A DNA stretch of 44,432 nt from an uncultured Alphaproteobacteria bacterium (GCA_934272785.1 CAKQSE010000009.1:1-44432); one strand, 5' to 3'; counted from the stretch's first letter, positions 8,383 through 16,223 are shown. Notes: generated by a model from the sequence alone, not told the origin. Numbers and translations are program-made.

Positions 8383-8451
8383 TATTTCTATTTCCTAATA
8401 AATTTACATTTGTCGTCCGGCTTCGTTACACCACGCCGCCGTGAAAATTTG

Positions 8452-8528
8452 TGGTGGGTGGTATTGGACTCGAACCAACGACCTTTACGATGTCAACGTA
8501 ACGCTCTAACCAACTGAGCTAACCACCC
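8452..8528 (-). tRNA. tRNA-Val (anticodon GAC)
   Basis: A 77-nt cloverleaf on the minus strand. The acceptor is GGGTGGT/ACCACCC, the D-loop AGTTGGTTAGA, the T-arm contains GTTCGAGTCC, and the anticodon loop TTGACAT reads GAC (decodes GUC/GUU). CCA is encoded at 8454-8452. Confidence 0.96.
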
Positions 8529-8580
8529 AATGCACCGGGCATTATAACAGACTTTTTCCCGATTGCAACAGTAAAAATAT

Positions 8581-8819
8581 AGAGAGCAATGCGCAGAGAG
8601 CAATGTATGTGCTCGCATTTGCTCGCAACATTTATATGACCTGGATCCTGTGGTCAAGCCACAGGATGACAAAGGCTGAGTATTTGTGTTTATTTTTCGA
8701 ACATTGTTCACTTTTATATCGCGGTCTTATTCATAAATGTCATTCTGGGGCTTGACCCCAGAATCCAGGTAAATGGTGTTGTCCGCGAATGCGGACTCTT
8801 TCATTGCTCTCTGCTCTCT
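8581..8819. repeat. Modular inverted-repeat element R1 (type A core)
   Basis: This fills the gene-free stretch 8529-8848 between tRNA-Val and accC. The left terminal repeat AGAGAGCAATGCGCAGAGAG plus CAATG (8581-8605) faces a right terminal repeat CATTGCTCTCTGCTCTCT (8802-8819). Inside, ACCTGGAT (8638-8645) and ATCCAGGT (8763-8770) form a second inverted pair. It encloses two hairpins, ATCCTGTGG/CCACAGGAT (8645-8667) and ATTCTGGGG/CCCCAGAAT (8742-8764). A small hairpin GTCCGC-GAAT-GCGGAC is next to the right end. No coding frame is credible here. Confidence 0.85.
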
Positions 8820-8821
8820 AT

Positions 8822-8844
8822 AAAAACGCCGGCATTTGCCGGTG
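8822..8844 (-). terminator. accBC terminator
   Basis: On the minus strand CACCGGC-AAAT-GCCGGCG (8844-8827) is followed by TTTTTA, directly after the accC stop. Near-identical hairpins follow pal and gpsA. Confidence 0.8.
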
Positions 8845-8848
8845 TTTT

Positions 8849-10198
8849 TTACTTTTTTTCTGCCAGGTAATTTTCCAACCAGTGATTATCAAACTTTAAC
8901 GTTTGAACATCGCGATTCTTTAACAATTTTTGTTGCAGCGGAATCGTGGTCTTGACCCCTTCGATAACAAATTCGTCCAACGCGCGGGTTGCACGCATAA
9001 TGCACGCGGTGCGCGATTGCGCATGGACAATCAGTTTTGCAATCATTGAATCATACGTTGGCGGAATCGTGTATCCGGTATAAACCGCACTGTCCACACG
9101 CACGCCCAGACCGCCCGATGGCGCATACAATGTAATTTTGCCCGGGTTCGGGATAAAGTTTTCAGGATCTTCGGCATTTATGCGGAATTCAATCGCATGA
9201 CCGTGCGGGACAACATTTGCCTGGGTATAGCCCAATTTTTCGCCCGCCGCAATACGGATTTGTTCGCGCACCAGGTCAACCCCATACACCATTTCGGTAA
9301 CCGGGTGTTCCACCTGTAATCTGGTGTTCATTTCCAAGAAATAAAACTTTCCATCTTGGAACATAAATTCAAATGTGCCGGCGTTTGTGTACCCCATCTT
9401 TTTCGCGGCCGATTTGCAAATTTCAATCATATCGTCGCGCTGTTTCTGGGTCAGGGCCGCCGCCGGACATTCTTCCATAACCTTTTGATTCTTGCGCTGC
9501 AACGAACAATCGCGTTCACCAAAGATTACAACATTGCCATGTTTGTCCCCCAGGACCTGGAATTCTATATGACGTGGGTGCAACAACAATTTTTCCATAT
9601 ACAGCGTATCGTCGCCGAAACCACTGCGCGCCTCGTTCTTGGTCAGCTGGAACGCCACCGCCATTTCGTCCGCACTGTGTACCGCGCGCATACCACGACC
9701 GCCACCACCGGCAGACGCCTTTAACATAACGGGGTATCCGATTTTTTCGGCCCATTTTAACGCATCTTCGATCGTGTCAACCGCGCCGTCAGACCCCGGC
9801 ACCACCGGCAGACCGCATTCAATCGCCGTGCGTTTTGCATTTACCTTGTCCCCCATTTTGGTAATCATTTCGGCATCAGGCCCAATCCAAATCATACCGT
9901 GTTGGACAACCTTTTGTGCAAAGTCCGCGCGCTCAGACAAAAAACCGTATCCCGGGTGAATCGCATCGGCATTGGTCAGTAACGCCGCCGTCAAAATCGC
10001 AGATTCATTTAAATAAGAATCCTTGGACGCGGCGGGCCCAATACAAACCGATTCATCGGCCAATTGCACATGCATTGCTGTTTTATCGGCGGTCGAATAA
10101 ACCGCAACCGTGCGAATACCCATATCGCGGCATGCACGAATAATACGCAGTGCGATTTCACCACGATTTGCAATTAAAACTTTTTTTATCTGGGACAT
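8849..10198 (-). CDS. accC: Biotin carboxylase subunit of acetyl-CoA carboxylase
   Basis: ATP-dependent carboxylation of biotin on AccB, the first half-reaction of malonyl-CoA formation; it feeds FabD encoded upstream in the window. Starts KKVLIANRGEIALRIIRACR, the hallmark N-terminal biotin-carboxylase sequence. The ATP-grasp glycine loop KASAGGGGRGMR, the segment EKLLLHPRHIEFQVLGD, GERDCSLQRKNQKV, and the catalytic FLEMNTRLQVEHPVTE are all present. The C-terminal domain includes GHAIEFRINAEDP. Length 449 is normal. It starts 3 nt after the accB stop and ends at a terminator. Confidence 0.96.
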   Translation of the reverse strand: MSQIKKVLIANRGEIALRIIRACRDMGIRTVAVYSTADKTAMHVQLADESVCIGPAASKDSYLNESAILTAALLTNADAIHPGYGFLSERADFAQKVVQHGMIWIGPDAEMITKMGDKVNAKRTAIECGLPVVPGSDGAVDTIEDALKWAEKIGYPVMLKASAGGGGRGMRAVHSADEMAVAFQLTKNEARSGFGDDTLYMEKLLLHPRHIEFQVLGDKHGNVVIFGERDCSLQRKNQKVMEECPAAALTQKQRDDMIEICKSAAKKMGYTNAGTFEFMFQDGKFYFLEMNTRLQVEHPVTEMVYGVDLVREQIRIAAGEKLGYTQANVVPHGHAIEFRINAEDPENFIPNPGKITLYAPSGGLGVRVDSAVYTGYTIPPTYDSMIAKLIVHAQSRTACIMRATRALDEFVIEGVKTTIPLQQKLLKNRDVQTLKFDNHWLENYLAEKK

Positions 10199-10201
10199 GA
10201 C

Positions 10202-10639
10202 TTATTCAATAATAATAATTGGTTGGTCAAATTCAACAGCCGCGCCATCAGACACCAGTATTTCTTTGACGGTGCCATCGCGGTCAGATTTAATTGGATT
10301 AAATGTTTTCATCGCCTCTATCAATGCGACGGTATCGCCGGCCTTTATCTGGGCACCGACGGTTGTAAATGGCTTTGCGCCCGGTTCCGGGGCCAGGTAT
10401 GCAACACCAACCATCGGTGATTTCAATGCATAGCCAGATGTTTGTTGCGGTGCGCTGGACGCGCATTTTGCGTCCGCCATCGGCAGGCTGGGCATTGCGA
10501 CCGCGGTCGCCTGTTGCTTTGATAAATGAATATGTTTGCGATAAACGCCGAACAAGAACTGGCGTTCCAGTTCCAATTCTGTAATCCCCATTTCGTCCAT
10601 GATTTTTGACATGGATTCCACAGTTGCACGAAAAGACAT
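10202..10639 (-). CDS. accB: Biotin carboxyl carrier protein of acetyl-CoA carboxylase
   Basis: Carries biotin between biotin carboxylase (AccC) and the carboxyltransferase. The N-terminal helix (MSKIMDEMGITELELE) is followed by a linker, then the biotinyl/lipoyl domain with the modified lysine in EAMKTFNPIKSD. The usual motif is EAMKMMN, so the flanking residues are slightly unusual while the Lys is kept. The domain starts around LKSPMVGVAYLAPEPGAKPF. 145 residues. Ribosome site AAAGG about 9 nt before ATG. Its promoter (10680-10707) overlaps the 3' end of yidD. Confidence 0.94.
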   Translation of the reverse strand: MSFRATVESMSKIMDEMGITELELERQFLFGVYRKHIHLSKQQATAVAMPSLPMADAKCASSAPQQTSGYALKSPMVGVAYLAPEPGAKPFTTVGAQIKAGDTVALIEAMKTFNPIKSDRDGTVKEILVSDGAAVEFDQPIIIIE

Positions 10640-10679
10640 AATATAAACCCTTTGTATTTATTTTTCGTATAGCCTTAAA

Positions 10680-10707
10680 ATTCTAGCACAATCACGCCAC
10701 TTGTCAA
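10680..10707 (-). promoter_or_regulatory. accBC promoter
   Basis: On the minus strand, -35 TTGACA (10707-10702), 16-nt spacer, -10 TAGAAT (10685-10680). The -35 matches consensus fully. It gives a leader of about 33 nt before accB. Confidence 0.6.
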
Positions 10708-10943
10708 GGGACAGGGTCATATCCGTATCCCCCACCCGGCCGACAGCGCATTATTCGCCGAATTGCCATCACGCCCCCACGCCACGCGCCATATTTAGCA
10801 ATCGCATCCATGGCGTATTGACTGCAACTGGGGACAAAGCGGCACGTGGCGCGCCCGCCGATAAACGGCGAAATGCACATCTGGTATAGTTTTACCAGTC
10901 TGATTGCCACCCTGCCCGGCCAAGATAGATTACTTTTTCCCAT
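10704..10943 (-). CDS. yidD: Membrane protein insertion efficiency factor YidD
   Basis: Small protein associated with YidC-dependent membrane insertion, usually next to rnpA. The chosen start, MGKSNLSWPGR, overlaps the rnpA stop by 14 nt; a farther upstream ATG would extend deep into rnpA. The family core is clear: LYQMCISPFIGGRATCRFVPSCSQYAMDAIAKYGAWRG, with the conserved cysteines of CRFVPSCS, and the ending CRPGGGYGYDPVP. 79 residues is typical. Confidence 0.93.
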   Translation of the reverse strand: MGKSNLSWPGRVAIRLVKLYQMCISPFIGGRATCRFVPSCSQYAMDAIAKYGAWRGGVMAIRRIMRCRPGGGYGYDPVP

Positions 10944-11280
10944 TTTTTGCGTGTTCGTGCGCCAGATATCGCAATGCGCGCGCCATGGCCGCCCGACCAT
11001 CATCACGTTCGGCGGTTAAAATAGAACGCCGTGCGATATACACATAATCCAAATCGGCCAATTGCAACGCGTCGTTAAAGCGAATCCAGTCGCGCAATTT
11101 CCGCTTTGCCAGGTTACGCTGGACCGCGAAACGAAATGTCTTTTTGGTCGTAACCAGGCCAAAACGTGGGTCGTCTGGGAATTTCGCTGGTTTTGCGCGG
11201 ATTATAAAAAAAGCACTGCGCGCCGTCGGATTTTCATCCGTCATTAAAAAGTCATTATGATTTTTAATCGTATTTCTCAT
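10930..11280 (-). CDS. rnpA: Ribonuclease P protein component
   Basis: Protein subunit of RNase P, which removes 5' leaders from tRNA precursors. The signature RNLAKRKLRDWIR corresponds to the conserved RNR motif of RnpA. FGLVTTKKTFRFAVQRN precedes it and LDYVYIARRS follows. The N-terminus IKNHNDFL aligns with the usual KKRADFL, which supports the first ATG rather than the one 12 codons later. 116 residues. rpmH, the usual upstream neighbour, is absent. The -10 box lies only 4-7 nt before the ATG, so the mRNA is probably leaderless. Confidence 0.92.
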   Translation of the reverse strand: MRNTIKNHNDFLMTDENPTARSAFFIIRAKPAKFPDDPRFGLVTTKKTFRFAVQRNLAKRKLRDWIRFNDALQLADLDYVYIARRSILTAERDDGRAAMARALRYLAHEHAKNGKK

Positions 11281-11284
11281 GCCG

Positions 11285-11314
11285 CCTATAATACCAGAAT
11301 CTGGTAATAATCAA
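11285..11314 (-). promoter_or_regulatory. rnpA-yidD promoter with palindrome in the spacer
   Basis: On the minus strand, -35 TTGATT (11314-11309), 18-nt spacer, -10 TATAGG (11290-11285). TATTAT at 11293-11288 is an alternative. The inverted repeat TACCAGA-A-TCTGGTA (11292-11306) fills the spacer, a typical operator position. Confidence 0.45.
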
Positions 11315-11346
11315 ATAAAAAAGCATATTTTTTATATGCGGCCCGC

Positions 11347-11375
11347 TTGATTTTTATCCGTCCAGGTTTTATAGT
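11347..11375 (+). promoter_or_regulatory. mreB promoter
   Basis: -35 TTGATT (11347-11352), 17-nt spacer, -10 TATAGT (11370-11375). It is divergent from the rnpA promoter and gives a leader of about 29 nt carrying the AAGGA ribosome site of mreB. Confidence 0.6.
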
Positions 11376-11411
11376 GCAAGAAAACGTGAAACAGCCCAAG
11401 GATTTATAAAA

Positions 11412-12461
11412 ATGTATAACTGGTTGATGAAATATTTTTCCGCAGATATGGCAATTGATTTGGGAACGGCAAACACACTGATTTATGTCAAGGGACGCGG
11501 GATTGTCCTGAACGAACCATCGGTTGTTGCGGTTGCTGAAAACCGTCTGATGGGACGCAAGGAAATTTTGGCCGTCGGGACCGAGGCGAAACAAATGTTC
11601 GGCCGCACACCGGGAACAATTACCGCGGTGCGCCCGTTGCGCGATGGCGTTATCGCTGATTTCGAAGTGGCCGAAGAAATGATTAAATACTTTATCCGCA
11701 AGGTTCATCGTAAAAACCCACTGGCCGCACCACTGATTATTATATGCGTGCCGTCATGTGCAACCCAGGTGGAACGTCGCGCTATACAAGAGGCCGCCGA
11801 TGCCGCTGGTGCGCGCAAGGTCTATATTGTCGAAGAATCAACCGCGGCCGCAATTGGCGCGGGTCTGCCGGTGGAAAAGCCGGTTGGTTCAATGGTTCTG
11901 GATATTGGTGGTGGCACGACCGAGGTTGCAGTTATGTCCCTGGGCGGGATTGTGTATTCGCACGCGGTGCGCACGGCCGGCGACCAGATGGATTTGGACA
12001 TTATCGAATTTGTCCGCAAGAATAAAAACCTGTTGATTGGTGAAAATACGGCCGAAGAAATCAAAAAACGCATCGGCACCGCCATTATGCCCAAGGACAA
12101 GGCAAACGAATTGACAATGAAGATAAAGGGGCGCGACCTGTTGTCGGGAACACCACGTGAAACGGTTATTACCGAATCGCAAATCGCATCGGCATTGGCC
12201 CAGACGGTGTCCAAGATTGTTGATACCGTGCGCCAGGCGTTGGAATTGACACCGCCAGAATTGTCGGCCGATATTGCAGATTTGGGTATTGCGATGACCG
12301 GTGGTGGTTCACTGTTGCGTGGTCTGGATGCGGCAATACGCGCATCAACAGGATTGCCAGCGTTCTTGGTTGATAATCCATTGGCATGTGTGGCGTGTGG
12401 TTCGGGCAAAATGTTATCCAGCCTGGACAAAAACAAACACATCTTGCAAACGATGTATTAA
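11412..12461 (+). CDS. mreB: Rod-shape determining protein MreB
   Basis: Bacterial actin homologue that forms membrane-associated filaments guiding lateral cell-wall synthesis. ATP-binding motifs: phosphate 1 MAIDLGTANTLIYVKGRGIVLNEPSVVA near residues 13-40, phosphate 2 VLDIGGGTTEVAVMSLGG, and the adenosine motif MTGGGSLLRGLD. Also YIVEESTAAAIGAGLPV. 349 residues is normal. Ribosome site AAGGA is 8-9 nt before the ATG. mreC, mreD and pbp2 do not follow; the gene ends at its own terminator and is convergent with sspB. It implies a rod-shaped or elongating cell. Confidence 0.96.
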   Translation: MYNWLMKYFSADMAIDLGTANTLIYVKGRGIVLNEPSVVAVAENRLMGRKEILAVGTEAKQMFGRTPGTITAVRPLRDGVIADFEVAEEMIKYFIRKVHRKNPLAAPLIIICVPSCATQVERRAIQEAADAAGARKVYIVEESTAAAIGAGLPVEKPVGSMVLDIGGGTTEVAVMSLGGIVYSHAVRTAGDQMDLDIIEFVRKNKNLLIGENTAEEIKKRIGTAIMPKDKANELTMKIKGRDLLSGTPRETVITESQIASALAQTVSKIVDTVRQALELTPPELSADIADLGIAMTGGGSLLRGLDAAIRASTGLPAFLVDNPLACVACGSGKMLSSLDKNKHILQTMY

Positions 12462-12486
12462 AAAATGGGGCACAGCCCCATTTTTT
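12461..12486 (+). terminator. mreB terminator
   Basis: AAAAATGGGGC-ACA-GCCCCATTTTTT directly after the mreB stop. The A/T flanks make it usable on both strands. Confidence 0.85.
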
Positions 12487-12489
12487 AAT

Positions 12490-12727
12490 AGAGAGCAGAG
12501 AGTAGAGAGCAGAGAGCAATGATTACGTCCGCCAGTGGCGGACGATTCTAATGACCTGGATTCTGGGGATACCTAAGAAAAAGTCTGCAACATAAATTTG
12601 CACAATGTTCATGAAATACAAATCATACCACAGCCTTTGTCATTCTGGGGCTTGACCCCAGAATCCAGGTATATGGTGTTGCGAGCGAATGCGAGCACAA
12701 ACATTGCTCTCTGCACTCTGCACTCTG
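12490..12727. repeat. Modular inverted-repeat element R2 (type A core)
   Basis: It lies between convergent mreB and sspB, starting 4 nt after the mreB T-tract. The left terminal repeat is built of AGAGAGC units (12490-12521), the right one of CATTGCTCTCTGCACTCTG (from 12702). A hairpin GTCCGCC-AGT-GGCGGAC follows the left end. The core arms CCTGGATTCTGGGG (12555-12568) and CCCCAGAATCCAGG (12656-12669) enclose about 87 nt. The right inner module is GCGAGCGAATGCGAGC. Confidence 0.85.
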
Positions 12728-12731
12728 ATTC

Positions 12732-13193
12732 TTATTTTCTGTTTTTTCTGAAATCGTCCAGGGACACAACACGGCCCGGATCTGGGACGGTGTCTGGTTT
12801 TTCTTCCAATGGTAATTCCATATCATTGTCGGCGGCGGCAACGCCCTTTGGATGAAATGTTAAAATAAAGTCAACCGATGGGTCCTTGAATTCAACCAGC
12901 GCAGAAAACGGCACGCGTATAAAAAATGGTCGGCCGTCAAATGTCAGCTGCACACCGAATTCTTTGTCAGACACATGCAGGTTGTTATACGAATACTGTA
13001 ACACAATCGTCATTATATCTGGATACCGCATGCGCAGAAAGTCCGGCAACACAACCCCCGGTGCGCGTGTTTTAAACGTGATAAAGAAATGCGTCCCGTC
13101 CCCCAGACCATTTATCTGGGCGTGAACCAGTGCGTCCTTGACCACGGATTTCAGTGCGTTATCCAATAAAACTTGATAATCAATTTTTGCCAT
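12732..13193 (-). CDS. sspB: SspB-type adaptor for ClpXP
   Basis: Adaptor that delivers ssrA-tagged and other substrates to the ClpXP protease. The sequence follows the alphaproteobacterial SspB pattern: IDYQVLLDNALKSVVKDAL at the N-terminus, HFFITFKTRAPGVVLPDFLRMRYP, EMTIVLQ-like IMTIVLQYSYNNL, and FIRVPFSALVEFKDPSV. After a flexible acidic linker (PLEEKPDTVPDP), the C-terminus VVSLDDFRKNRK looks like the ClpX-binding tail. 153 residues. It starts 4 nt after the recF stop and is presumably in a recF-sspB operon. Confidence 0.9.
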   Translation of the reverse strand: MAKIDYQVLLDNALKSVVKDALVHAQINGLGDGTHFFITFKTRAPGVVLPDFLRMRYPDIMTIVLQYSYNNLHVSDKEFGVQLTFDGRPFFIRVPFSALVEFKDPSVDFILTFHPKGVAAADNDMELPLEEKPDTVPDPGRVVSLDDFRKNRK

Positions 13194-13197
13194 ATTT

Positions 13198-14280
13198 CTA
13201 TTTCCCCGGCGTCAGTATATTATTTATTTCGCCGTCTGTGCAAGCAACAAATGTGGCGTCTGGGACATCGCGGAAAACATTTGGGTCCAGACCCGTGGCC
13301 CAAACCTGGGCATCTGTTTGTCCCAACTCGTCAAACAATCGTGCGCGCGCATCGGCGTCCAGGTGGGCGGCGGCCTCGTCCAATAAAATCAGTGGGCGAC
13401 GCCCTGTTTTGGTGTGTAACAGTTTTGCGTGTGCCAATATTATATTCAGCAGCACTGTTTTCTGTTGGCCCGTGCTGGTTAAATGCGCCGGCAATTTCAG
13501 TGCGTGGTTAAACACCCCAAAATCAGATTTATGCACCCCGTCCAGCACCATTTTATCCCCGACCAGTGCGCGATTCTCGCCCAGGTATTTCAGATATTCC
13601 CGCTCGGCCCCGCCGGCCGGCATTCCGTCCAGTAACATTTGCTCAACGCGTCCCCGCACGGATACGGCGCAACCCGTCAAGAAATAATTTAATTCGCCCG
13701 CGTATTTTATTCGCGCGTCGGCAATTGCAACGGCGATGCCGGCAATCTGGGCATCAATCGCGTCCAGCCAATGGGCGTCGCGGCCACTTTTTAATGCGAA
13801 CGCGCGTTCCGATAACAGTTTTGCATGACGTGCCACGCGGCCATTATGGGCGGTGTCAAAACTGGCGACCAGGCGGTCAAAGAACGCGCGACGTTCGGCA
13901 CCACTGTCGATAAACAATCTGTCTTCGCGTGGGGTCAGCCACACCATACGCAATCGTGCCCCCAGTTCCGCCAACGTTGCCGCGTCGCCATCAATGCGCG
14001 CACGGCGATTGGCCTCGCCTGCATTAAAATATACCGATATTTCGCTGTCATCAGACAGGGCGGCAAATACAGAAAACCCGCCTGTTCCATCAAAACGCGC
14101 GATGTCATTATACCCCGCCCCGCGCAGGCCCCGGTCACCGGATAGCATTGATACGGCCTCCAGCACGGCGGTTTTGCCCGCACCATTTGGACCGGTAATA
14201 ATTATATTATGCCGACCATGTGTCGCGATGCGCCCAGATTTATGATTACGAAAATCGGTCAGCGTTATTGTTTCAATCAT
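13198..14280 (-). CDS. recF: DNA replication/repair protein RecF
   Basis: SMC-like ATPase that helps load RecA at gaps during recombinational repair. N-terminus ITLTDFRNHKS, then Walker A GPNGAGKT in IIITGPNGAGKTAVLEAVSML. The C-terminal ABC signature region LTSTGQQKTVLLNIILAHAKLL and Walker B RRPLILLDEAAAHLDADAR are clear, and the end QVWATGLDPNVFRDV is typical. 360 residues is normal. The usual dnaA-dnaN context is missing; it pairs with sspB instead. Confidence 0.93.
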   Translation of the reverse strand: MIETITLTDFRNHKSGRIATHGRHNIIITGPNGAGKTAVLEAVSMLSGDRGLRGAGYNDIARFDGTGGFSVFAALSDDSEISVYFNAGEANRRARIDGDAATLAELGARLRMVWLTPREDRLFIDSGAERRAFFDRLVASFDTAHNGRVARHAKLLSERAFALKSGRDAHWLDAIDAQIAGIAVAIADARIKYAGELNYFLTGCAVSVRGRVEQMLLDGMPAGGAEREYLKYLGENRALVGDKMVLDGVHKSDFGVFNHALKLPAHLTSTGQQKTVLLNIILAHAKLLHTKTGRRPLILLDEAAAHLDADARARLFDELGQTDAQVWATGLDPNVFRDVPDATFVACTDGEINNILTPGK

Positions 14281-14330
14281 GCCACAATACTAAGCCATCT
14301 GGGGAAAAAGTTCAAATGTAAATTATATAC

Positions 14331-14485
14331 AGAGAGCAATGCGCAGAGAGCAGAGAGCAATGAAGCGCGCCGAACGGCGTGCTTGTCTTATATCCATCGC
14401 AGAATAAAGTTCCCCTCTGGCGAGAGTGGTGGTGCGCGGCACCGGGGTGTCGTCATTGCTCTCTGCTCTCTGCGCTTTGCTCTCT
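14331..14485. repeat. Modular inverted-repeat element R3 (type B core)
   Basis: 32-bp terminal repeats (14331-14362 and 14454-14485) differ at a single position (CAATGCGC on the left versus CAAAGCGC when the right is complemented). Next to the left end is the hairpin AAGCGCGCC-GAAC-GGCGTGCTT. The core 14406-14453 starts AAAGTTCCCCTCTGG and includes CACCGGGGTGTCG, the same module found in R5. Total 155 bp, upstream of recF. Confidence 0.85.
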
Positions 14486-14493
14486 AAAAATAA

Positions 14494-14514
14494 AATTCCC
14501 GACAAGCGGGAATT
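14494..14514 (-). terminator. Terminator-like hairpin (second behind tRNA-Cys)
   Basis: AATTCCCG-ACAAG-CGGGAATT; on the minus strand it is followed by TTATTTTTAG. Same loop and same GCCTCCAAAAT-type lead-in as the terminator directly behind tRNA-Cys. Confidence 0.6.
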
Positions 14515-14684
14515 ATATTTTGGAGGCGTGTCGTCGGAAAGTTCGCATCGCCGCACGCGGCGACCGTTGCTGACGCAACTTGACTCACCACTTGTATGGT
14601 TTTCGCGGCGCATTTTTACAAATGCTTGCAAAAACTGACTCGTATGCGAACCGGGCCGGTTCGATAGCACCAATATCCAAAATA
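14515..14684 (-). other. Unexplained 170-bp segment between two similar terminators
   Basis: On the minus strand this stretch ends GACACGCCTCCAAAATATAA before the hairpin at 14494. That mirrors the end of tRNA-Cys (GGCCTCCAAAATTAA, then a hairpin). It contains the palindrome CGAACCGG-CCGGTTCG and several short G+C-rich inverted repeats, but no cloverleaf can be formed and no convincing gene is seen. It may be a tRNA-linked insertion remnant or an RNA gene. Confidence 0.35.
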
Positions 14685-14705
14685 AAAACGCCACAAGGGC
14701 GTTTT
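14685..14705 (-). terminator. tRNA-Cys terminator
   Basis: AAAACGCC-ACAAG-GGCGTTTT; on the minus strand it is followed by TATTTTGG and lies 5 nt beyond the encoded CCA of tRNA-Cys. Confidence 0.75.
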
Positions 14706-14710
14706 AATTT

Positions 14711-14784
14711 TGGAGGCCTGGGTCGGAATCGAACCGGCATACAAGGATTTGCAGTCCTCTGCATAACCACTCTGCCACCAGGCC
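14711..14784 (-). tRNA. tRNA-Cys (anticodon GCA)
   Basis: A 74-nt cloverleaf on the minus strand. Acceptor GGCCTGG/CCAGGCC with U discriminator (typical of Cys), GG in the D-loop, GTTCGAATCC in the T-arm, anticodon loop ACTGCAAAT with GCA. CCA is encoded. Confidence 0.96.
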
Positions 14785-14817
14785 AAAAGGTGTGAACGCA
14801 TATTAGGCAAAAAAAAA

Positions 14818-14845
14818 TTGTAATTCAACAGAAAAATTATATTAT
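14818..14845 (+). promoter_or_regulatory. Candidate promoter of the tolC-macA pair
   Basis: -35 TTGTAA (14818-14823), 16-nt spacer, -10 TATTAT (14840-14845) in an AT-rich gap between divergent tRNA-Cys and tolC; predicted leader about 25 nt. Confidence 0.4.
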
Positions 14846-14876
14846 ATATAAATGTTAGGTAATCAGAGAGAATGTA

Positions 14877-16223
14877 ATGAGAAGAATATCACTGTTATTA
14901 TGTTTATTGCCCACGTTGGCATATGGTGCGGATGATAATTGCGCCACACGCACAACGGTGCCAGATGGAAAACTAGACCTGGGCCAGGTGATTGACCTGG
15001 GGCTGTGCCGTAATCCAACGACAACGGCGTCTTACTTTGCGGTGCAATCTGCGCGCTTTGCAAAAAATGCCGGATATGCGAATTATCTGCCGTCGGTCAA
15101 TGCGTCGGCATCGGCGTCACTGCCATATCGAAATAAAGAGTGGGGTGACTGGTCATATGGTGCGTCGCTGTCGGCATCGTATCTGTTATTTGATTTTGGC
15201 AAACGTCTGGCCGATTTAAACAGTGCAACCGCCACATGGCGCGCCGCCGGATTTGACTATGACGAAAATGTCCAGAATTATATATACGGCATAATTGGCG
15301 CATATTATAATTTGTTAAACGCCGATGCGGACGTTAAAAGTGCACAGAGCCTGCACACCGTTGCGCAAACCGCACGCGATACCGCGTCCAAGAAATTCAA
15401 GGCCGGTTCCGTTGCCAAGGCCGACGTATTAAAGGCCGACACAACGTTGGCCAGCCGCAGTCTGGATCTGGAACGTGCGAAAAACAATCGTGAAATTGCC
15501 AAGGGAACACTGCTGAGTAAATTGTCGTTCCCGGCAAACCAGGATATCGAAATTGCCGATCTGCCCATTGATTTTGGCAGTATCACCGAATTGGACACGG
15601 TTGATGAATTGATTTCGCGTGCCCAGAAATCGCGTCCGGACCTGTTGCGTGCAACCGCGAACAAGGACGCCGCATGGCATCGTCGCAACGCGTCGTTCTT
15701 GAAAAATTTGCCCAGCATTTCGGCATCTGGGTCTGTTTCGTGGAACGACACGCCATCGGAAAGTTTCAACAGCGGGTCTGATAAAATCAGCGGCAGCATT
15801 GGCGTCCGTGCGTCTATGCCGATATTTGCAGGATTCGCAAATATGTATGGTGTGCGCCAGGCCCAGGCAAACTATGACGCCGCAATTGAACAGGAACGCG
15901 CCGCAAACGATTCTGCCACGCTGGATATATTTACGGCATATCAAAATTACAAAACCGCCCAGACCGTGTTAAAACAGACTGAAACATTGTTAACATCCGC
16001 GACCGAAAGTGAACGCGTCACGGCGGGCATGTATCGTGTTGGTCGCGCGACTATGTTGGATTGGCAGACGGCACAATCTGAATTGGTTGATGCGCAAAAG
16101 CAAAATAACGCGGCAAAATATGATTTATTCATAAAACGTGCGGCGGTTGCGCTGGCCATTGGTGAAATCAAAGATGGTATGGAACAGGGGGTAGAAACAC
16201 ATGAAGCAACGCAAGAAAAATAA
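14877..16223 (+). CDS. tolC: TolC-family outer-membrane efflux protein
   Basis: Outer-membrane channel of a tripartite exporter, forming a trimeric beta-barrel with a periplasmic helical tunnel. Signal peptide of about 17 residues (MRRISLLLCLLPTLAYG|A). The two halves show the OEP-repeat pattern: LGQVIDLGLCRNPTTTASYFAVQSAR near the N-terminus, and SRAQKSRPDLLRATANKDAAWHRRNASFLKNLPSI in the second half. Long helical stretches such as ESERVTAGMYRVGRATMLDWQTAQSELVDAQKQNNAA follow. 448 residues is usual. It overlaps the adaptor gene by 23 nt, implying translational coupling. The substrate cannot be inferred. Confidence 0.9.
   Translation: MRRISLLLCLLPTLAYGADDNCATRTTVPDGKLDLGQVIDLGLCRNPTTTASYFAVQSARFAKNAGYANYLPSVNASASASLPYRNKEWGDWSYGASLSASYLLFDFGKRLADLNSATATWRAAGFDYDENVQNYIYGIIGAYYNLLNADADVKSAQSLHTVAQTARDTASKKFKAGSVAKADVLKADTTLASRSLDLERAKNNREIAKGTLLSKLSFPANQDIEIADLPIDFGSITELDTVDELISRAQKSRPDLLRATANKDAAWHRRNASFLKNLPSISASGSVSWNDTPSESFNSGSDKISGSIGVRASMPIFAGFANMYGVRQAQANYDAAIEQERAANDSATLDIFTAYQNYKTAQTVLKQTETLLTSATESERVTAGMYRVGRATMLDWQTAQSELVDAQKQNNAAKYDLFIKRAAVALAIGEIKDGMEQGVETHEATQEK

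Noticed and set aside
12598..12855. Small plus-strand frame inside R2 and opposite sspB
   Set aside because: Made of repeat sequence and the antisense of sspB; no ribosome site or recognisable product.
14515..14684. Second tRNA next to tRNA-Cys
   Set aside because: The 3' end resembles a tRNA end, but no matching acceptor 5' strand, anticodon arm or D-arm can be formed.
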